Below, piece by piece: positions 23,088 through 35,374 of a DNA stretch of 64,000 nt (its first letter is position 1; every line of letters starts with the position of its first letter). The translations under genes were made by a program, and so were the position numbers. The notes beneath the pieces are model-generated. The model was not told the DNA's origin. It made no database searches and was given only the letters and a program-made list of their open reading frames with translations. Source of the DNA: Amyloporia xantha. Lineage: Eukaryota; Basidiomycota; Agaricomycetes; Polyporales; Adustoporiaceae. The stretch is taken from contig JAYKKR010000009.1 of assembly GCA_036971615.1 (NCBI GenBank), positions 248,001 to 312,000 on the forward strand. Reading direction: 5' to 3'.

Positions 23088-25299
23088 TCACGGCTTGGCT
23101 GCAAACCGGGAACGGGCCCTCAAACGGGCTCCTATCTTGTGGAAAATAAATCTGGAACAATAGTCAGCTTCAGTAGACCAAGCCGAGTATACAGAATCAC
23201 ATACGGGAGCGGCGCCATGAGGGTCGTGAGGCCTGCGAGGAGCGCAGTCGCACCGACAGTGCCGAGGCGGTCGTACATCGCGTTGGCGAACAGGGGGAAC
23301 GCAGCCGCGAACGAGCAGCGCAACGCCGCGTTGCTCGCCATCGCGGAGGCTGCAATCGGGCGATAGGCAATGACGAGGTACGTGAACACGGAGGTGAAGA
23401 TGAAGTAGATCCCGGTGCCGAAGGGGACGGAGGCGATGATGGGGACGATCCACGGGACGTGCTTGTACGTGGTGAACGCGAGCCAGAAGAGACCTGTCGT
23501 AAGGCGTGAGACGAGACCCAGGGGTGAGAACATGGAAATAACAAGGTACACACCTATGGGCGCCAACACTCCGCCTACTTGGCCCATCACGAGCGCTGTT
23601 TCCGGTGGCGGTTTGCCGTTATAAATTTCTCGCTGTCGTCGATTGAACCTGTCCACAGGTAAGCAATCAGTTACGGCCCGTGAGCACCGGAGGCGTTCGA
23701 CATGGCACACCTATTCCACAGAGGCTGACACGCCAATGCCGATAACAAACCGATCCCCAGTCCGAGGAATGACATGCCGGTGTCCTCGAGATTGAACCCG
23801 TGCACGTTTTGGAAGATGATGGGGAAAGCTTGGAAGGCGAGGTACAGGATACCAAGCAGAAGTGCAGTCCTGTTTGCATGGTCGTTTAGAAGCAACATTC
23901 AAGCCGCGGACGCGGACGCAGGCGCAGTTATAGTTGACATACCACATGTTGAGTAAGAGCGCCATCCTGTCGTACAGGATAAGTTCTGCAGAGGACGTTA
24001 GATACGGCATGCAGGAGGTTCTCTGTACTTACCGAATGGCACGTAGCAGCTGATCAACATGGCTCTGAAGAGACTCTTCTCGCGCCGATCAAGTGGGGCC
24101 CAATATTTTTCGTCGCCGGTCTCCTTGCGAAGTCTAGAAATTTTGCAATCATCTGTACACGAAACTGAAGTACACAGGAACAATATCCGCACCTTGCAGC
24201 CTTCTTCTTCAGAAGGACAGGCCCATACGTCTCGGGTACGAGCTAGTGCAAAGTGAGCCCTATACAAGCTCCGGGAATGGAAACAGGTACAAACCACCAA
24301 TAAAAGAATGAGGATGACAAACTGCCATATCAAAAGAACCCGGAATGTCCAACGCCAATTCACGTTCTAGTCATCGAGGTGAAACCCCGTCCTGTTATTA
24401 TCGCAGTATAACGTACTTGGCAAATAAACCTGCGACGATGAGCAAGTAATATTATGGTGCATCGGAGGGAAGCTTACCCTGACACAATCGGCCCTATGAC
24501 CGGACCGAGGAACGGAGACAGGGCATACACCGCCATAGGACTTCGGCACAGATTAATGAGAGCACCCGACGCAGGACATGGACTCACGTTGCAACCTTCT
24601 CATTGACGAAAAGATCACTTACACTACCACCGGCGACGCTCAGAAACGCAGAGGAGGACAGGCCAGTGAGGAACCTAAACACCAAAAACGTGGCTGGAGA
24701 GGCGATCTCGTCAGGCCGCAGTGATGTGAGGCCTAAAGCACCGGCATACCAATGTCGGGAGGGAATGCAACCGGCCAGGTGAAGGCCCAGAACAGAAAGT
24801 ACGAGATGCGGTAGATGATGTTGCGACCGTATACTTCGGACAGAGGCCCGACAACCAAAGGTCCCAGTCCTTTGGCAGAATTAGTGGGCGAGGACGACAC
24901 AGCCAGCGAGTCGGGCCTTATTCACCTAGACCCTCGACGAAAAGGCTGATACTGAGAATGGAGACCTCAATTCCGACGTGCAGATCCTCAGCAACACCTT
25001 CTTCAGTGAATGCCGCCTGTGATGGACGGATGAAAATAGTCTTGACAAATTTTGGATGAAACACGTACGATTGAAGAAGCAAAGGTCGCGCATAAAGCGC
25101 CACAGCTGATCACCATAATAATGGTCCATTTGCGGATCGTCGACATGGTTTTGGGATTCTCTTCGGCATCCAAATCGACGACCTGGTACTGCGACAGTTC
25201 TGCGGTTTCTGGGGCTACTTGGCTCGAGGCCGGCGCATCTTGACCACGTGAAGTCTCATCTTTCTCTGCACCAGCAGGAAAAGATTCAGACATATTCAT
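23088..25299 (-). CDS. MFS transporter, DHA1-type (drug/polyamine antiporter-like)
   Basis: Fourteen exons on the minus strand (25299-25069, 25016-24926, 24869-24750, 24693-24588, 24540-24478, 24429-24417, 24366-24298, 24242-24193, 24133-24033, 23985-23943, 23869-23711, 23648-23554, 23493-23205, 23151-23088) join to 497 codons. A hydrophilic N-terminus is followed by membrane helices with DHA1 blocks: LGPLVVGPLSEVYGR, FRFLTGLSSSAFLSVAGGS, LSPFLGPVIGPIVSG, NVNWRWTFRVLLIWQF, VPETYGPVLLKKKA. The second half has GLFWLAFTTYKHV, the conserved PIIASVPFGTGIYFIF and ends LPFIFHKIGARLRARSRFA, the usual tail of this group. It should be a proton-driven exporter in the plasma membrane; the substrate cannot be told. 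One exon is only 13 nt. No damage seen. Confidence 0.92.
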
Positions 25300-26245
25300 G
25301 GAAGTTAGATAAATCGAATAGACCTGGGGGCTTTATCACCAACGGTGGACACAAGGAGTTGGGGGAGACGAGCTATGTGAATCAACGCTCCGCTCTAGAG
25401 CAACAACTGATTCCAGTGGAGAGGACAGGGGATGCAGTCAGACAGGATTGTCGTGCGCTATTTATACGAGGTTTCAATGAGCCCGACGTCGTATGTCGGC
25501 TTAAACGATCTTCCGAAGGACAGTCCGTCTGATGATTCGAATCATGTGAAAGCTGCCGCCGGCGCATACGCAACTCGGACGGCAGCCTCTGCGGAAGTCA
25601 CAGTCTCCCCCTGACTTGGAGTCTTTTCTGATTTTCCTCTGCTGTTGGAAAGAAACAACAGCGGTGTCATGTAGAAATACTTCGTCGACACTCCGCACTT
25701 ACCCAACGCGTGAGGCTACCCTACCCGTCGGACGTGAAGTAGTAGTTCGAACTGAGGACGAGTTGCAACCGCCCAGCTGGACGATGACGATCAGAGAAGT
25801 AATGTCATCGCTTATCAGATAAGATGAGCGCTTCCAAGCTATTTTGGCGTCGAGGTCCAGAGCAAGCCAAAGCCGCAGATCCGACTGCCCCCGCTCGCTT
25901 GAACTTTTCAACACTACGGACTAAATCTAAAACGAACTGTCATTCTGTCATGCATTGCAACTGACTCTGCGTCATCCAACCGAATTTTGTAACCCACCGA
26001 TGCGGAGCACTTGCGGAGCGCGATGTCTGTGCACAGGAGCGCTGAAATTACTATCAGCCTCATGGTCGGCAAGTAAAGAAAGTACTGTCAAATGGTGGTA
26101 GGCAGCGGTGTTATACCCACGAGAGCATTGTCAGCACGACGCGTTGTTAGTCTCTACTGGTCCATGGGACCGTTAAGGTAGCTCGTGCGGTACCACAACA
26201 TTGTAAATTATCTAGTCCATTGTGTATACTAGCAAACTAGACATT
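25300..26245. other. Intergenic region, MFS promoter and MIC60 3' flank
   Basis: About 0.95 kb; no ORF, repeat or RNA gene that I can support. Confidence 0.45.
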
Positions 26246-28391
26246 TTAATCCTGGGCAACAAGCAGAGATGCCAGCGTAGCCTGTGACTGAACGACCTGT
26301 TCACGCAAATGCCAATCAGTTGAGCATGGTGCGGAGAATGGATGGTGTACTCACATCCAACGCCTGCAACACTTCTAATCTCCGGCGAGCAGCATCAAGC
26401 CAGTCAGTCAACAGTACTTTTGCCGTCCCCTTCAGCTGGGTAAGCTCCCGTGCAGCGCTGTCTAGGTCTTTCTCGTTCAAATAATACTCTGCACGGGCGA
26501 GCACACTGAGTACATCCGAGCCAGGGACTAGGCCTTGCCTCCGGAACGTGAATGTAGAGACGAGGTGCGAAGCCAGATGTGAAAGGACACCGGCATTCTG
26601 ATCAGGCACGAGCGCGACGCTGGAAACAGCAGGCACTACCGAAGTGGTGAACCATGTCGCGAGATCAGCGAACGGCTCGACACCAACATCTGGGACTTCT
26701 GAGGCCTCGAGACTTCCGAGCACGGAAGATACGACAGGATCCTCACGTGCAGCGGCGATGTGCCGCAATACACGGAGTTCTTCTCGGAAGGGTTTCCGCA
26801 CTGAGGCATCGACGTTGTGGTTTAGCGCACGAAGGGCAGACCATAGAGCGTGTATCCGGATGTTCTCATCAAGGTATGCCGAGTTGTCTAGTGCGATACG
26901 CTCCAGCCGTTTCAGGTTCGTAGCGAGCTCATCCAGCTTAGCCAGACGGCCGCCTCGCTCCTGCTCGACACGGACCTTGATATCACGAATCCATCGGCGC
27001 TGCAGCTCAATGCCCTGAGCAATGACTTCCTCCTTGAGGCTAACGAAATATGATTAGTGAATTAATGGTCCTGAAAAGAGCCGTAGGACATACCGCTCAT
27101 TGATGATTTCGCTCTGGGTCTGCAGCTCGCGGTTGAGTTTTTCCCGATAGGCCTGCACGAACTTGACCTTTTCCTCCTCGAAGAAGTTCCTGAAGTCATG
27201 TTCCTGGCTGTCCAGTTTGTCCTGAGCCTCCATCTCGAGCTCGAGGAGCTTGATGGTGTACTCCCGCGTCTGCTCATCCAGCTTCAATTCGAGCTTCTGC
27301 TTCTCCTCCTCCTTGACCTGCTCGATGCGTGTTGCGAGCGCAGTGAGGTCAACCTGCGCCGTGTCCAAGATATCCCGCGCCTTCTCTGCCGCGGCCGGGT
27401 TCGTGTTGAGGTACGAAGCCAGATTGTCGATGACCGATGCGAGCTGTGCGATGACCGGCTCTGACGCGCTAAATTCCGAGACGGCGGGGGCGACGAGCGG
27501 AAGCGGGGGCGGCGCAGGCTCGGCCTTGACGGGTTGTGGGGAAGCGGCGGCCTTCTTCGGGGGTGCGGGACGAGAGAAGCCAGGTGGAGGCTCAAAGCCC
27601 ACGGGCAGCGGCGCATCGTACACAGTACCGGTCGCCTTCGCCTCACTGGCGGGTTCAGGCTCGCTGCTGGTAGACACAGTGGTCGCCTGGGGCTTGTCCG
27701 CGAGGGCAGCCTCCGCCTTGCGCACGAGGTCCTCGACGCCTTCAGAGAACTGCACTGACTGGTGCTTCGCAATGGCTGCCGCCTTCGCGCTCTTGTCGCG
27801 GACTTCGCTCTCGTTCTTCTTCACAGAGGTCTTGAGCGTGTCTGCGACAGACTTCAGTCTCTCCTTGGAGTCCTGGACGCGATCTCTCGAGGCTCCTGCC
27901 TTCTGCACTACCACCTCCTTCGTCTTGTCCACCACTTCCTTCGCCTTGTCGAATGCCGTGGGCGTGCTGGCACCATCCCGCTCACCCGTTACAAGTCCCT
28001 GGAGATAACCCGCCGCATTCTGACTGGAGCTGATGATTTTCTGGATCGTTAGAGTATCCCAGTCATGGTCCTCTCCGAACTGAACGACCAGGGAGCCCAG
28101 CGGGACTTTCTCGATGAAAACGTCATAGTAAGGCGGGTACTTGAACGCGACAAATGCGCTGCCGATGTAGAATGTCGCTGTCGCCGCAGTCGTGTAGAAT
28201 ACTAGTCTCCGAACGATCCCCTTCTTTTTCTTCGGTATTGGGGCTGGGGGTTCCGTCGCAAACCGCTGAAAAGGTAGCCGTCAGTGGGTCGCTCGGAATA
28301 TTACTAGCCAACTCACGCGACGTGTCACCCTCACAGCACCCTTCCCGGCGGATGTCCCGACTCCCCTCGGGACAGTCAAAGTACGTATCAT
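26246..28391 (-). CDS. MIC60: MICOS complex subunit Mic60 (mitofilin)
   Basis: Organises crista junctions in the inner mitochondrial membrane. Exons 28391-28317, 28265-27094, 27039-26355 and 26296-26246 join to 660 codons plus stop. The N-terminus MIRTLTVPRGVGTSAGKG is basic and lacks acidic residues, a good mitochondrial presequence. One membrane helix follows at about residues 46-66. A long Ala/Pro/Lys-rich linker and a coiled coil (ATRIEQVKEEEKQKLELKL) lead into the mitofilin domain. That domain holds ALWSALRALNH, FREELRVLRHIAA, YYLNEKDLDSAARELTQLKG, WLDAARRRLEVLQALD and ends VVQSQATLASLLVAQD; the last 17 residues sit on a separate exon. It shares a 323-bp divergent promoter with ATG22. 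Confidence 0.95.
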
Positions 28392-28714
28392 GCAGGCCCG
28401 CTCAGCGTTGAGTGTCGACACCGCCGCCGGCGTGAACGTACAGAATATAGATCGGACGACCTCGGGATGGGCCAGCTCGCAATGCCCGGCAATTCTAACT
28501 TCTGAATTATGTCTGATAAGTGCCGAGAGCGGCACTTAAATAATTGCTTAATCGTGAATTTGACTTCGCGACAAATTTCTGATGAAGTCATTTTTTCTCT
28601 TTGACCGCTGGTGCACCCATCCAGAATAGATTATGGCGTCTGTAGGAGCAATCAGTCTGCTTATCACCCTTCAGCTTCAACGGTGTTGGTCTTGTTCTCT
28701 CCCTGTTCGGAACC
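28392..28714. promoter_or_regulatory. Divergent promoter region between MIC60 and ATG22
   Basis: The 323 bp between two oppositely transcribed start codons must drive both genes. I see no clear TATA box on either side. Pyrimidine runs (ttttttctctttg, ttctctccctg) precede ATG22. Confidence 0.5.
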
Positions 28715-31297
28715 ATGTCGTCTGTTAGCGTGGAAAAGTCGGACAAGGATTCGGACATCGAGCTCAATGTTGTGGAAGGAACCATTCCACAGGTCCAAAG
28801 CAAGCAGGCTCAGAGCAGCGGTTTCACGACCACTCGTCCAGAATTATGGGCGTTTTACGTCTATTATATCGTGCGTACGCTGGAACATGTTTTACGGTGG
28901 GTAAGGAGGTGACTTTGTACCATGTACACTACAGGGCAACAATGGGCTTTCTGGTTTCAACTTCGGACCATCCCAGTTCCAGAATCTGCTGTATTTAGCT
29001 GGATACGATCCTAGCTATCCACCATTCACGTCGCCTTGCGGTACTGGAACTGACTGTGTTTTGCCTTACTTGGGACGCGTCCGAGACGGTAGGTACCGCG
29101 AATGATGATGCCTGTGTTCACGGTTATGCTAAGGTTACATGCCTCGGTGCAGTAAACGCGATTGTTCTTCTTACCAACGGGATCAGCTTCGCTTTGCAAG
29201 CTGTCGTGCTTCTTTTGATCGGCGCTTGGGCAGACTATGGCCAATGGAGGTAAAGCTATCACCCATTTACCTTTAGCACTGCTTGAATTGATCCGTGCGA
29301 CTGGGATACGATAGACCCAACATCACCATTTTCTTCACTGTATTAGCAGTTGCCGTCTCTTTCGCGTGGCTCGCTGTGGAAGATCCTTCGAAATGGAAAG
29401 CAGGCGTTGCGCTGTACATTCTTGGCTGTATGTCTGATCGGCTCCCGTCTTTTTGAACTACACTAATCACGGCGCCAGTGATTACTTACCAGGTGAGCTC
29501 ACTAATCCGGACGACCGAGAAACACGCGTTTAGTATGATCACAATCATGTAGTGTGCCCTGACATTCTGGACCGCCGCTTTTCCCGGACTTGCTCGTGAT
29601 CTTCCTGAGATCAAGCAGTCTGAGGCAGATCTTGCAGCGGGCAACAAAACGTCCGTCCACTTCTCGTTTCTCGAGATTTATCGTAATTTTCCTCCACAGT
29701 CTAGAAGAGCACACGAAGTTTGAATCGCTGGCACGGAATCGCATATCCAATGTTTCATTTGCAGTGAGCTCTGTAGGCGAAATACTGATTCTGGTCGTTA
29801 TGGTCGGCATCCTAGAAGGGCTGAAGCCTAATGCAAGCACTGAGAATAATACGAAAGCATTCAGCGTTCTGATCGCCTTCTCTGGCGGTATCTGGCGTGC
29901 GTACCACGGCTTCGTTCGCAAGCGGTAACGGTATGATGACCTTCTACTTGCCAGTCCTGTGCGCTCTCCCATGGTTCTTTATGGAAAAACGGCGACCCGG
30001 TCTCGTGTTGCCATCCGGGACATCGTTGTTAACCATCGGCTTTAAGCAGACTTATGTCGCCTTCCGAGAATGCTTAAAGCTCAAGCAGACCTTCCTATAT
30101 CTCATTTTTTACTTCCTAATGTATGTCTCAGTTCTGGTATGTGACTAGTATCGTAATAATTGCCGAGGTATTCCCAGGGGAGATGTCTTGAATACAACAG
30201 TGTAAGCATATCGGAGACGACATACAGTTAGGATGTACTAAAATCCTTCCAGCACCGTCATAGGAACTTTGCAGAATAGGTGAGTTTCAAGTGGGGTCAA
30301 GGCAACTTCTACAAGCCTGGCTGACTTATTTTGTGCAATAGTGTTGTTTCTTACTCAACACTTCAGCTCACTCTTCTCCTGGTTGTCGGTATTATTACGC
30401 AAGCACTGGGTATTTAGTGTGTAACATTTACATCGTTTAAATAAGAAAAGAACCATTACTGACAAGTTTGTTTCGTGCTCTATAGCCTTTTTTGGATAGT
30501 GCAGAAACGTTTCCAAATTTCTACTAAGACGGTGCGCATCGTTCCTCTGGAAAAATAATCATAAAACTGATACGAAGAAGTAGATGCTGTGCTTCAATGT
30601 CTTCTGGATAATCGTGAGCCGCGGTATTCCTTTGCAGTCGATTGCTAATGTCTGACATGTCCTCTCAAGGTCTTGACCATCTGGGGTCTTATCGGCATCC
30701 ACACGAACAAGTTTGGTTTCAAACATGTCTGGGAAATTTGGTAATTGAAATCACTCTCAGGTAACCATGCTATTCTCCGAATCGCTCATCTTCTACTGCA
30801 GGATGTATCAGGCCTACTACGGCTTGATGGTGTGTCCTTGGTATGCTTATAGCCAGACCATGATCAGTGAAGTTTCGCCTCTACCGCAAATGTATGGTGA
30901 TTCCCTTCTCCCGCAGAGTGTCAGAACTCTTATATTGTGCTTTCTAGGTTCCTGTTCTTCGCGCTGTTCTCCGTGGTATGGTCCACAATTTACGCCTTAT
31001 CTCGACTTGCGCACTAATAATCAAACACAGATTGGAAAGACCTCTGCATTTATAGGCCCATTTGTGTCATCCGCCATCATCACCGCTTCAGGAAACAATG
31101 ACAATTATCCGTTTGTTTTCCTCTTTTCGCTGTGAGTCTAGGCAACACCCCCTGCACCGATGTGGTTGACTAAATACCTGTTATACAGTGGCATGTTTAG
31201 TACAGTTTTCCTATATTTGTTGGATGTTAAGAAGAGTCACAAGGAGTGTGAAGAGTTTGTGGCCGCCGAAGCAGATAGGAAAGCCTTTGCTAGTTAG
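28715..31297 (+). CDS. ATG22: Vacuolar amino-acid effluxer Atg22-like (MFS fold)
   Basis: Exports amino acids from the vacuole after autophagic breakdown. Eighteen exons (28715-28870, 28935-29088, 29153-29249, 29315-29427, 29479-29492, 29553-29650, 29700-29896, 29955-30120, 30178-30201, 30253-30279, 30342-30416, 30486-30531, 30584-30613, 30670-30740, 30802-30891, 30948-30975, 31031-31131, 31189-31297) join to 531 codons plus stop. Blocks typical of fungal Atg22: RPELWAFYVYYIGNNGLSGF, FGPSQFQNLLYLAGYDPSY, LTNGISFALQAVVLLLIGAW, CALTFWTAAFPGLARDLPE, RNRISNVSFAVSS, STENNTKAFSVLIAFSGGIW and YGLMVCPWYAYSQTMISEVS. About twelve hydrophobic segments. Several exons are tiny (14, 24, 27, 28 and 30 nt). 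It is convergent with the methyltransferase gene; 172 bp separate their stop codons. Confidence 0.93.
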
Positions 31298-31469
31298 AAT
31301 GTTATACATGGTACATAACTATCGCTGTACCTCCTACCTCCCCACAAAGCCGGTTGTCCCACACACATGAATGACCGACAGTTAAAGCCAATGTTTCTAT
31401 ATTGGATGTGTATCATTGAGACTGTCAAATCTTGGTTCACGCCGCGCGAAACTGATTCGATGCTGCCAA

Positions 31470-32575
31470 TTAGGTGTCTTTATCAAGCATATCCATCGAC
31501 ATGAGCAACATTGTCTCAAATGACTCATCCGATTTGCTTGTAGGTGTTCCCCATGCACCCACCCCTCCCATCAGGTCCCGATCGTTGTCGGGGATTGTCC
31601 ACGAGCTTGACTCTTCCCGACGGCGTGCAATAAACACAAACACCTCATCTTCTTCCAACTTGGGTGGGAAACGGATCCAACCACCTTCATCATCGCTACC
31701 TGAGCCCAGTGAATCCGGAATCCTTCTCGCGAGAAGAGCGGAAAATGAAAACCAAAGGCCGAAAGCGGACCAGAACGGTGTCTCCTTCGCTAAGCTGCGG
31801 ATCTTATAGGACATGATAACTTGCGGAGTCTCGGTCGCAGATATGAATGGCGGAGATGTGAGGTAAAGCAGGGTGCGTAATAACGGAGCAAGTAGCTCTG
31901 GAAAATACACCTGTCATCCGAACAAAGCATATATACATGGGAGAGCAAACATGTTTGGCAAGGGAAAATGAACATACTAAGTCACTGCACACGATGTGGG
32001 TAGGACGACGAATTTTCTCGACGTCCTTTAGAAACAGAGGGCTGCATCCCGAGATAGGACGCAAGAGACTGAACATCCGCTGTGCTCCCCCACGCCAATG
32101 GAATAACGCAGGCCGTCGGGCATGTCTGTAGGTTGCTTTCCAAGAGCGGACAGACATCGGGAAGGTCAGTCGCAAAGAGCAGATCTCTGCCAGATTGTAG
32201 GCGTCCGGCTATTCGAGAAGCGACTAGGCCTGTTCCTGATCCTAGCTCGATGATAGTGAGTGGTTCTCCGCACGCTTTTGAGCTCATCTCCGTGAAAGGC
32301 GGGGGGTCGAACTCCAGATGGTCGTCGTGACCGAAGCGGTCCACGTACAACAGCATCGCGTACGAAGCTTCCCTGTTATGTATTCGTCATTATGATCAGA
32401 TTGAGTGCGGAGGTAACGATCCAGCTTGATCCGCACCAGACACGTCCGGCGATGCCATAGGTGCTGATGGCATCCTGTTGAGCTGCAACATTGAATCTCT
32501 TGTCATCGTCCAGAGCTTCACTTCCCCTGGATGGTTTGATGTCAAGAGCGTAGGGAAATTTGGATTGGATGCCAT
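31470..32575 (-). pseudogene. Methyltransf_16-type protein methyltransferase with one frame break
   Basis: SAM-dependent methyltransferase of the METTL21/EFM/Nnt1 family, likely modifying lysines in proteins. Exons 32575-32418, 32372-31978 and 31910-31470. The SAM motif I block is LTIIELGSGTGLVASRIA, followed by FATDLPDVCPLLESNL. The post-motif block PTHIVCSDL|VYFPELLAPLLRTLL crosses the last intron. The middle exon reads in one frame through WGSTADVQSLASYLG and in another for PTHIVCSDL, so the exons sum to one base over a multiple of three. No intron of usual length fits. The break lies between about 32000 and 32060. Everything else is open, so either the gene died recently or there is one sequence error. 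The start is the first ATG of exon 1. Confidence 0.75.
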
Positions 32576-32919
32576 GTCCCGGTGTTCAAGATGAAAACCT
32601 ACGAAACGTCTCCGACTGAGAGTCTGAGACACACAAGCAATCAAGCCACAAGCGTCGCCGGCACGTGAAACTACAGTTTAACTACTATATCGTATATGAT
32701 TTGTTTCAGATGACTTGTTACTCACACTCATGAAGAACAGTGACGAGGCCAAAGTAAGCTAGACACCGATGAACAGGGACAGATATGGCACAAAAGCGGT
32801 CTACAACAGTTGATGTCGCAGACGAGATGGAACATGGTAGACAAGAAATGATCCTAACCATCTTCAAGACAGAGATTTGTAGACAAAATACAGCAAGGAA
32901 AGGCGGATGTAGTGTAATA
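32576..32919. other. Intergenic, methyltransferase promoter and carrier 3' flank
   Basis: A 344-bp spacer on the same transcription direction. Nothing specific seen. Confidence 0.4.
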
Positions 32920-35100
32920 TTAAGGCTTCCCTCGACGTAACCGCCAGTAGGCCACCATGATAGCGAGCGCCCAATGCTCAAATTGGTCCTTCGACATGAA
33001 AAGCAGCGCCTGTGACAAGACGGCCTTTGTAATTTGTGCACCCATGCCCTGACATTGAAAAACAAAACCGTTAGGTGAGCCAGAAATTGAAATCGGCGTA
33101 GCAAATGTAGTGTGGAGGTAACAACGGCGTGCCGGTGTCCACGGACTCACCTGGTACCATCCCAAGAAGCCTTGCTGACGCCATACCTTGGCGAGGATTC
33201 CCAACGCGCCGACATGTTTACTGTGCGCATGATGGTAGGCATGCCTTTGTGGTGGGGGCTGATGCTCTATGATGGCTTCCTCGGCGTCGGCGGAGCGTGC
33301 CTGGATACGCACTTTGGCCATAATATATGGATAAGTGACCTAGTAAATATAATTAGGACTAGAGATCGCAGAATGAACATCATCAAACTCACAACCGTCG
33401 CAAGGGTCTTACTCAACGCGCCCACCGCGAATGCAGTCCACGGACTGAGCTTCACATTCCCACCGGAACCGGCGGCTTTTTCCTGTGCGAGAAGAAGGAT
33501 GCCTTTCACGCGCTCGAATACGCCATAAGTTATCGCAGGATTGACGGTCAACACGAGCCCGGGCTTTATCCCGAGCCAGAGGCCACCGACGCCCTCTTCG
33601 TCAATGATCTCGCGCGCAACGCCGAGAAACGACTCGTCGTATTCATCTTTCTCCTCGGCCTTCGCCACGTCCTTACCCTTGGCCTCAGAAGAGGAAGCGG
33701 CTCTCGAACGCGCTTGCTGTCGCTGTTCTATTGATCGACCAACCTGCTGGCGGGTTGCGATGACAGAAACAGGAATAGTGAAGATCTGTGCAAGCGCGCC
33801 TGCAATTGCACCCAGGATCAACTCTGCCGCAGTTGATAGTGGTGGAGGCTTTGAGCCTGCAGGTAGGCGGGTGGTGATTCTCTTGATGTAGGACGTGCGG
33901 ACGAATGAGTAAAAAAAGAAATACGCATATTCTGGAAAGGACGTCAGTCCAGTAATCCCGATTTGAGTGATGGCAATCGCAAGAGAAATCCCTGGTTAGG
34001 TTAAATGCGATCCATTCCGCGATGGTATCGAACAGATGGCAGTCATAGACTGTCTGCCACCAAACGCACGAAGTGACACTAGTCCATCTCCGCAGCACAT
34101 AGCACCTACATCGGTCTCAGACTACGTGACAAGTGCACTGTGTCTGCTTCTCAATCAGACACTGCCACCATGCGCTATGCTGTCTCGTGTCACGGGCGGG
34201 ATAAACGAACGTTGGCTGGGATACTAGATGGCAGGATGACAGAATATATGTGATCGCGGTTGAAACCGCGGAGGCAGAAGGCAAGGCTCTATCGAAGCCA
34301 CTGGCTATTGTCTCGTGAGTTGTGATGCCTCCACTAGCGAGAAGAATTGTAAGTGTATGAGGCACAACTTCACAGTTGAGAGGCGGTGCTTGAGCTAGTG
34401 CAGCCAAATGGGAGCCATGTCGCCAATGTACTGCACCATTGAGAGAATGATAGCTGCAGGAAGGGAGCGATACCAATGAGGATATGCCATCAGACTGCAG
34501 TGGCTGAGACATTTCTTGAAAGCAGTGCAATTGATTAGAACAGGCGCCCCTGTCAACGAGGACACTTCCGGAAATTCCAGACTGTCAACTCCGGTAAAAT
34601 AACTGAGGTTCCAGATATTTCCGTCACAGCGCGGCCGTCTCCAGTTGGGAAAACAGCAGTGACGGCGTCGTGGCGAAAACATCATCCGGCCAAGCAAAAA
34701 CCCTGAACTTCTCGAAAAAAAGAAATAGACGTACGCATGGAAAATGTGTTGATCATGGTGGCAGTGAACCCCTTGTAGTATCCCGCAATACCCTCGTCCT
34801 TCAAGATCCGTGCCAGGAGTGACATAATGCCGAGCTTTTCTTTATTGGCGCTTCCCTTCGCATCGACTGTGTTAGCTTGTATACGTGTCTTCACACTGCA
34901 ACACCAGCCCGTGAATTGCTTGGGATATATTTCAAGCACGCCCTACGTACATATCTAGAGGGTACACCACGCTGAACGCTTGTTAATCAAGCCATGCGAC
35001 AGCACTGAATGTGGACTCACGCATTGCTGAAACAACCTCCCAGCGCTCCTGCAAGCGCGTACCCAAAGGGTGTGAGTTGTGTTGGTTTCGTGGCAGACAT
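32920..35100 (-). CDS. ANT1: Peroxisomal adenine nucleotide carrier (SLC25 family)
   Basis: Imports ATP into peroxisomes in exchange for AMP/ADP for fatty-acid activation (yeast Ant1, human PMP34). Exons 35100-35021, 34971-34951, 34895-34735, 33931-33393, 33339-33151 and 33048-32920 join to 372 codons plus stop. Starts MSATKPTQLTPFGYALAGAL. The three carrier signatures are YPLDIVKTRIQ, IPVSVIATRQQ and YPYIMAKVRIQ. Other blocks are MQYAYFFFYSFVRTSYIKR, GGLWLGIKPGLVLTVNPAIT and YGVFERVKGIL. No presequence, as expected for the peroxisome. The 21-nt second exon carries VVYPLD. Intron 3 (33932-34734) is 803 nt, over ten times the local norm. PMP34-type identity rests on the NPAITYG block and overall layout; another SLC25 subfamily is possible but less likely. 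Confidence 0.88.
33932..34734 (-). other. Oversized intron inside the peroxisomal carrier gene
   Basis: 803 nt between GTACGT at the donor and CTTTCCAG at the acceptor, both needed for the frame. It contains a 137-codon minus ORF (34117-34530) of unknown meaning and a short palindrome (ccgcg..cgcgg near 34255-34270). No transposon ends were found. Confidence 0.7.
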
Positions 35101-35374
35101 CGGCCCAGAGGACGGTCGTTACTTGCGACGAATGACAAGGAGCTTTGCTGATAGAGGACCGGCGAGATCGGAGTGAGAGGTAGAGGTGCAGGTTAGACTT
35201 AATTCTGGGACGACAGTCCTAGGCAAGATCACCCGTCAACGTCGTGCTCAAGTCTGTGGGGAGGACGGTGCGAACAGTGCATCGGACTATCCCCACACAC
35301 TTGAGACGCACTAGAGCACAAGCCTGAGTGTGCACACCGGCAATCAGCTGCTCAACGCGGGCCATAACACGTGA
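35101..35374. other. Intergenic, carrier gene promoter
   Basis: A 274-bp spacer upstream of the carrier start codon; GC-balanced, no clear motif. Confidence 0.4.

Noticed and set aside
27250..28008. 252-codon plus-strand ORF opposite MIC60
   Set aside because: It is the Ser/Ala-rich shadow of the Ala/Lys/Glu-rich MIC60 exon; no splice or family support.
34117..34530. Nested gene in the long intron of the carrier gene
   Set aside because: An open frame of 137 codons without start context or family features; kept only as part of the intron finding.
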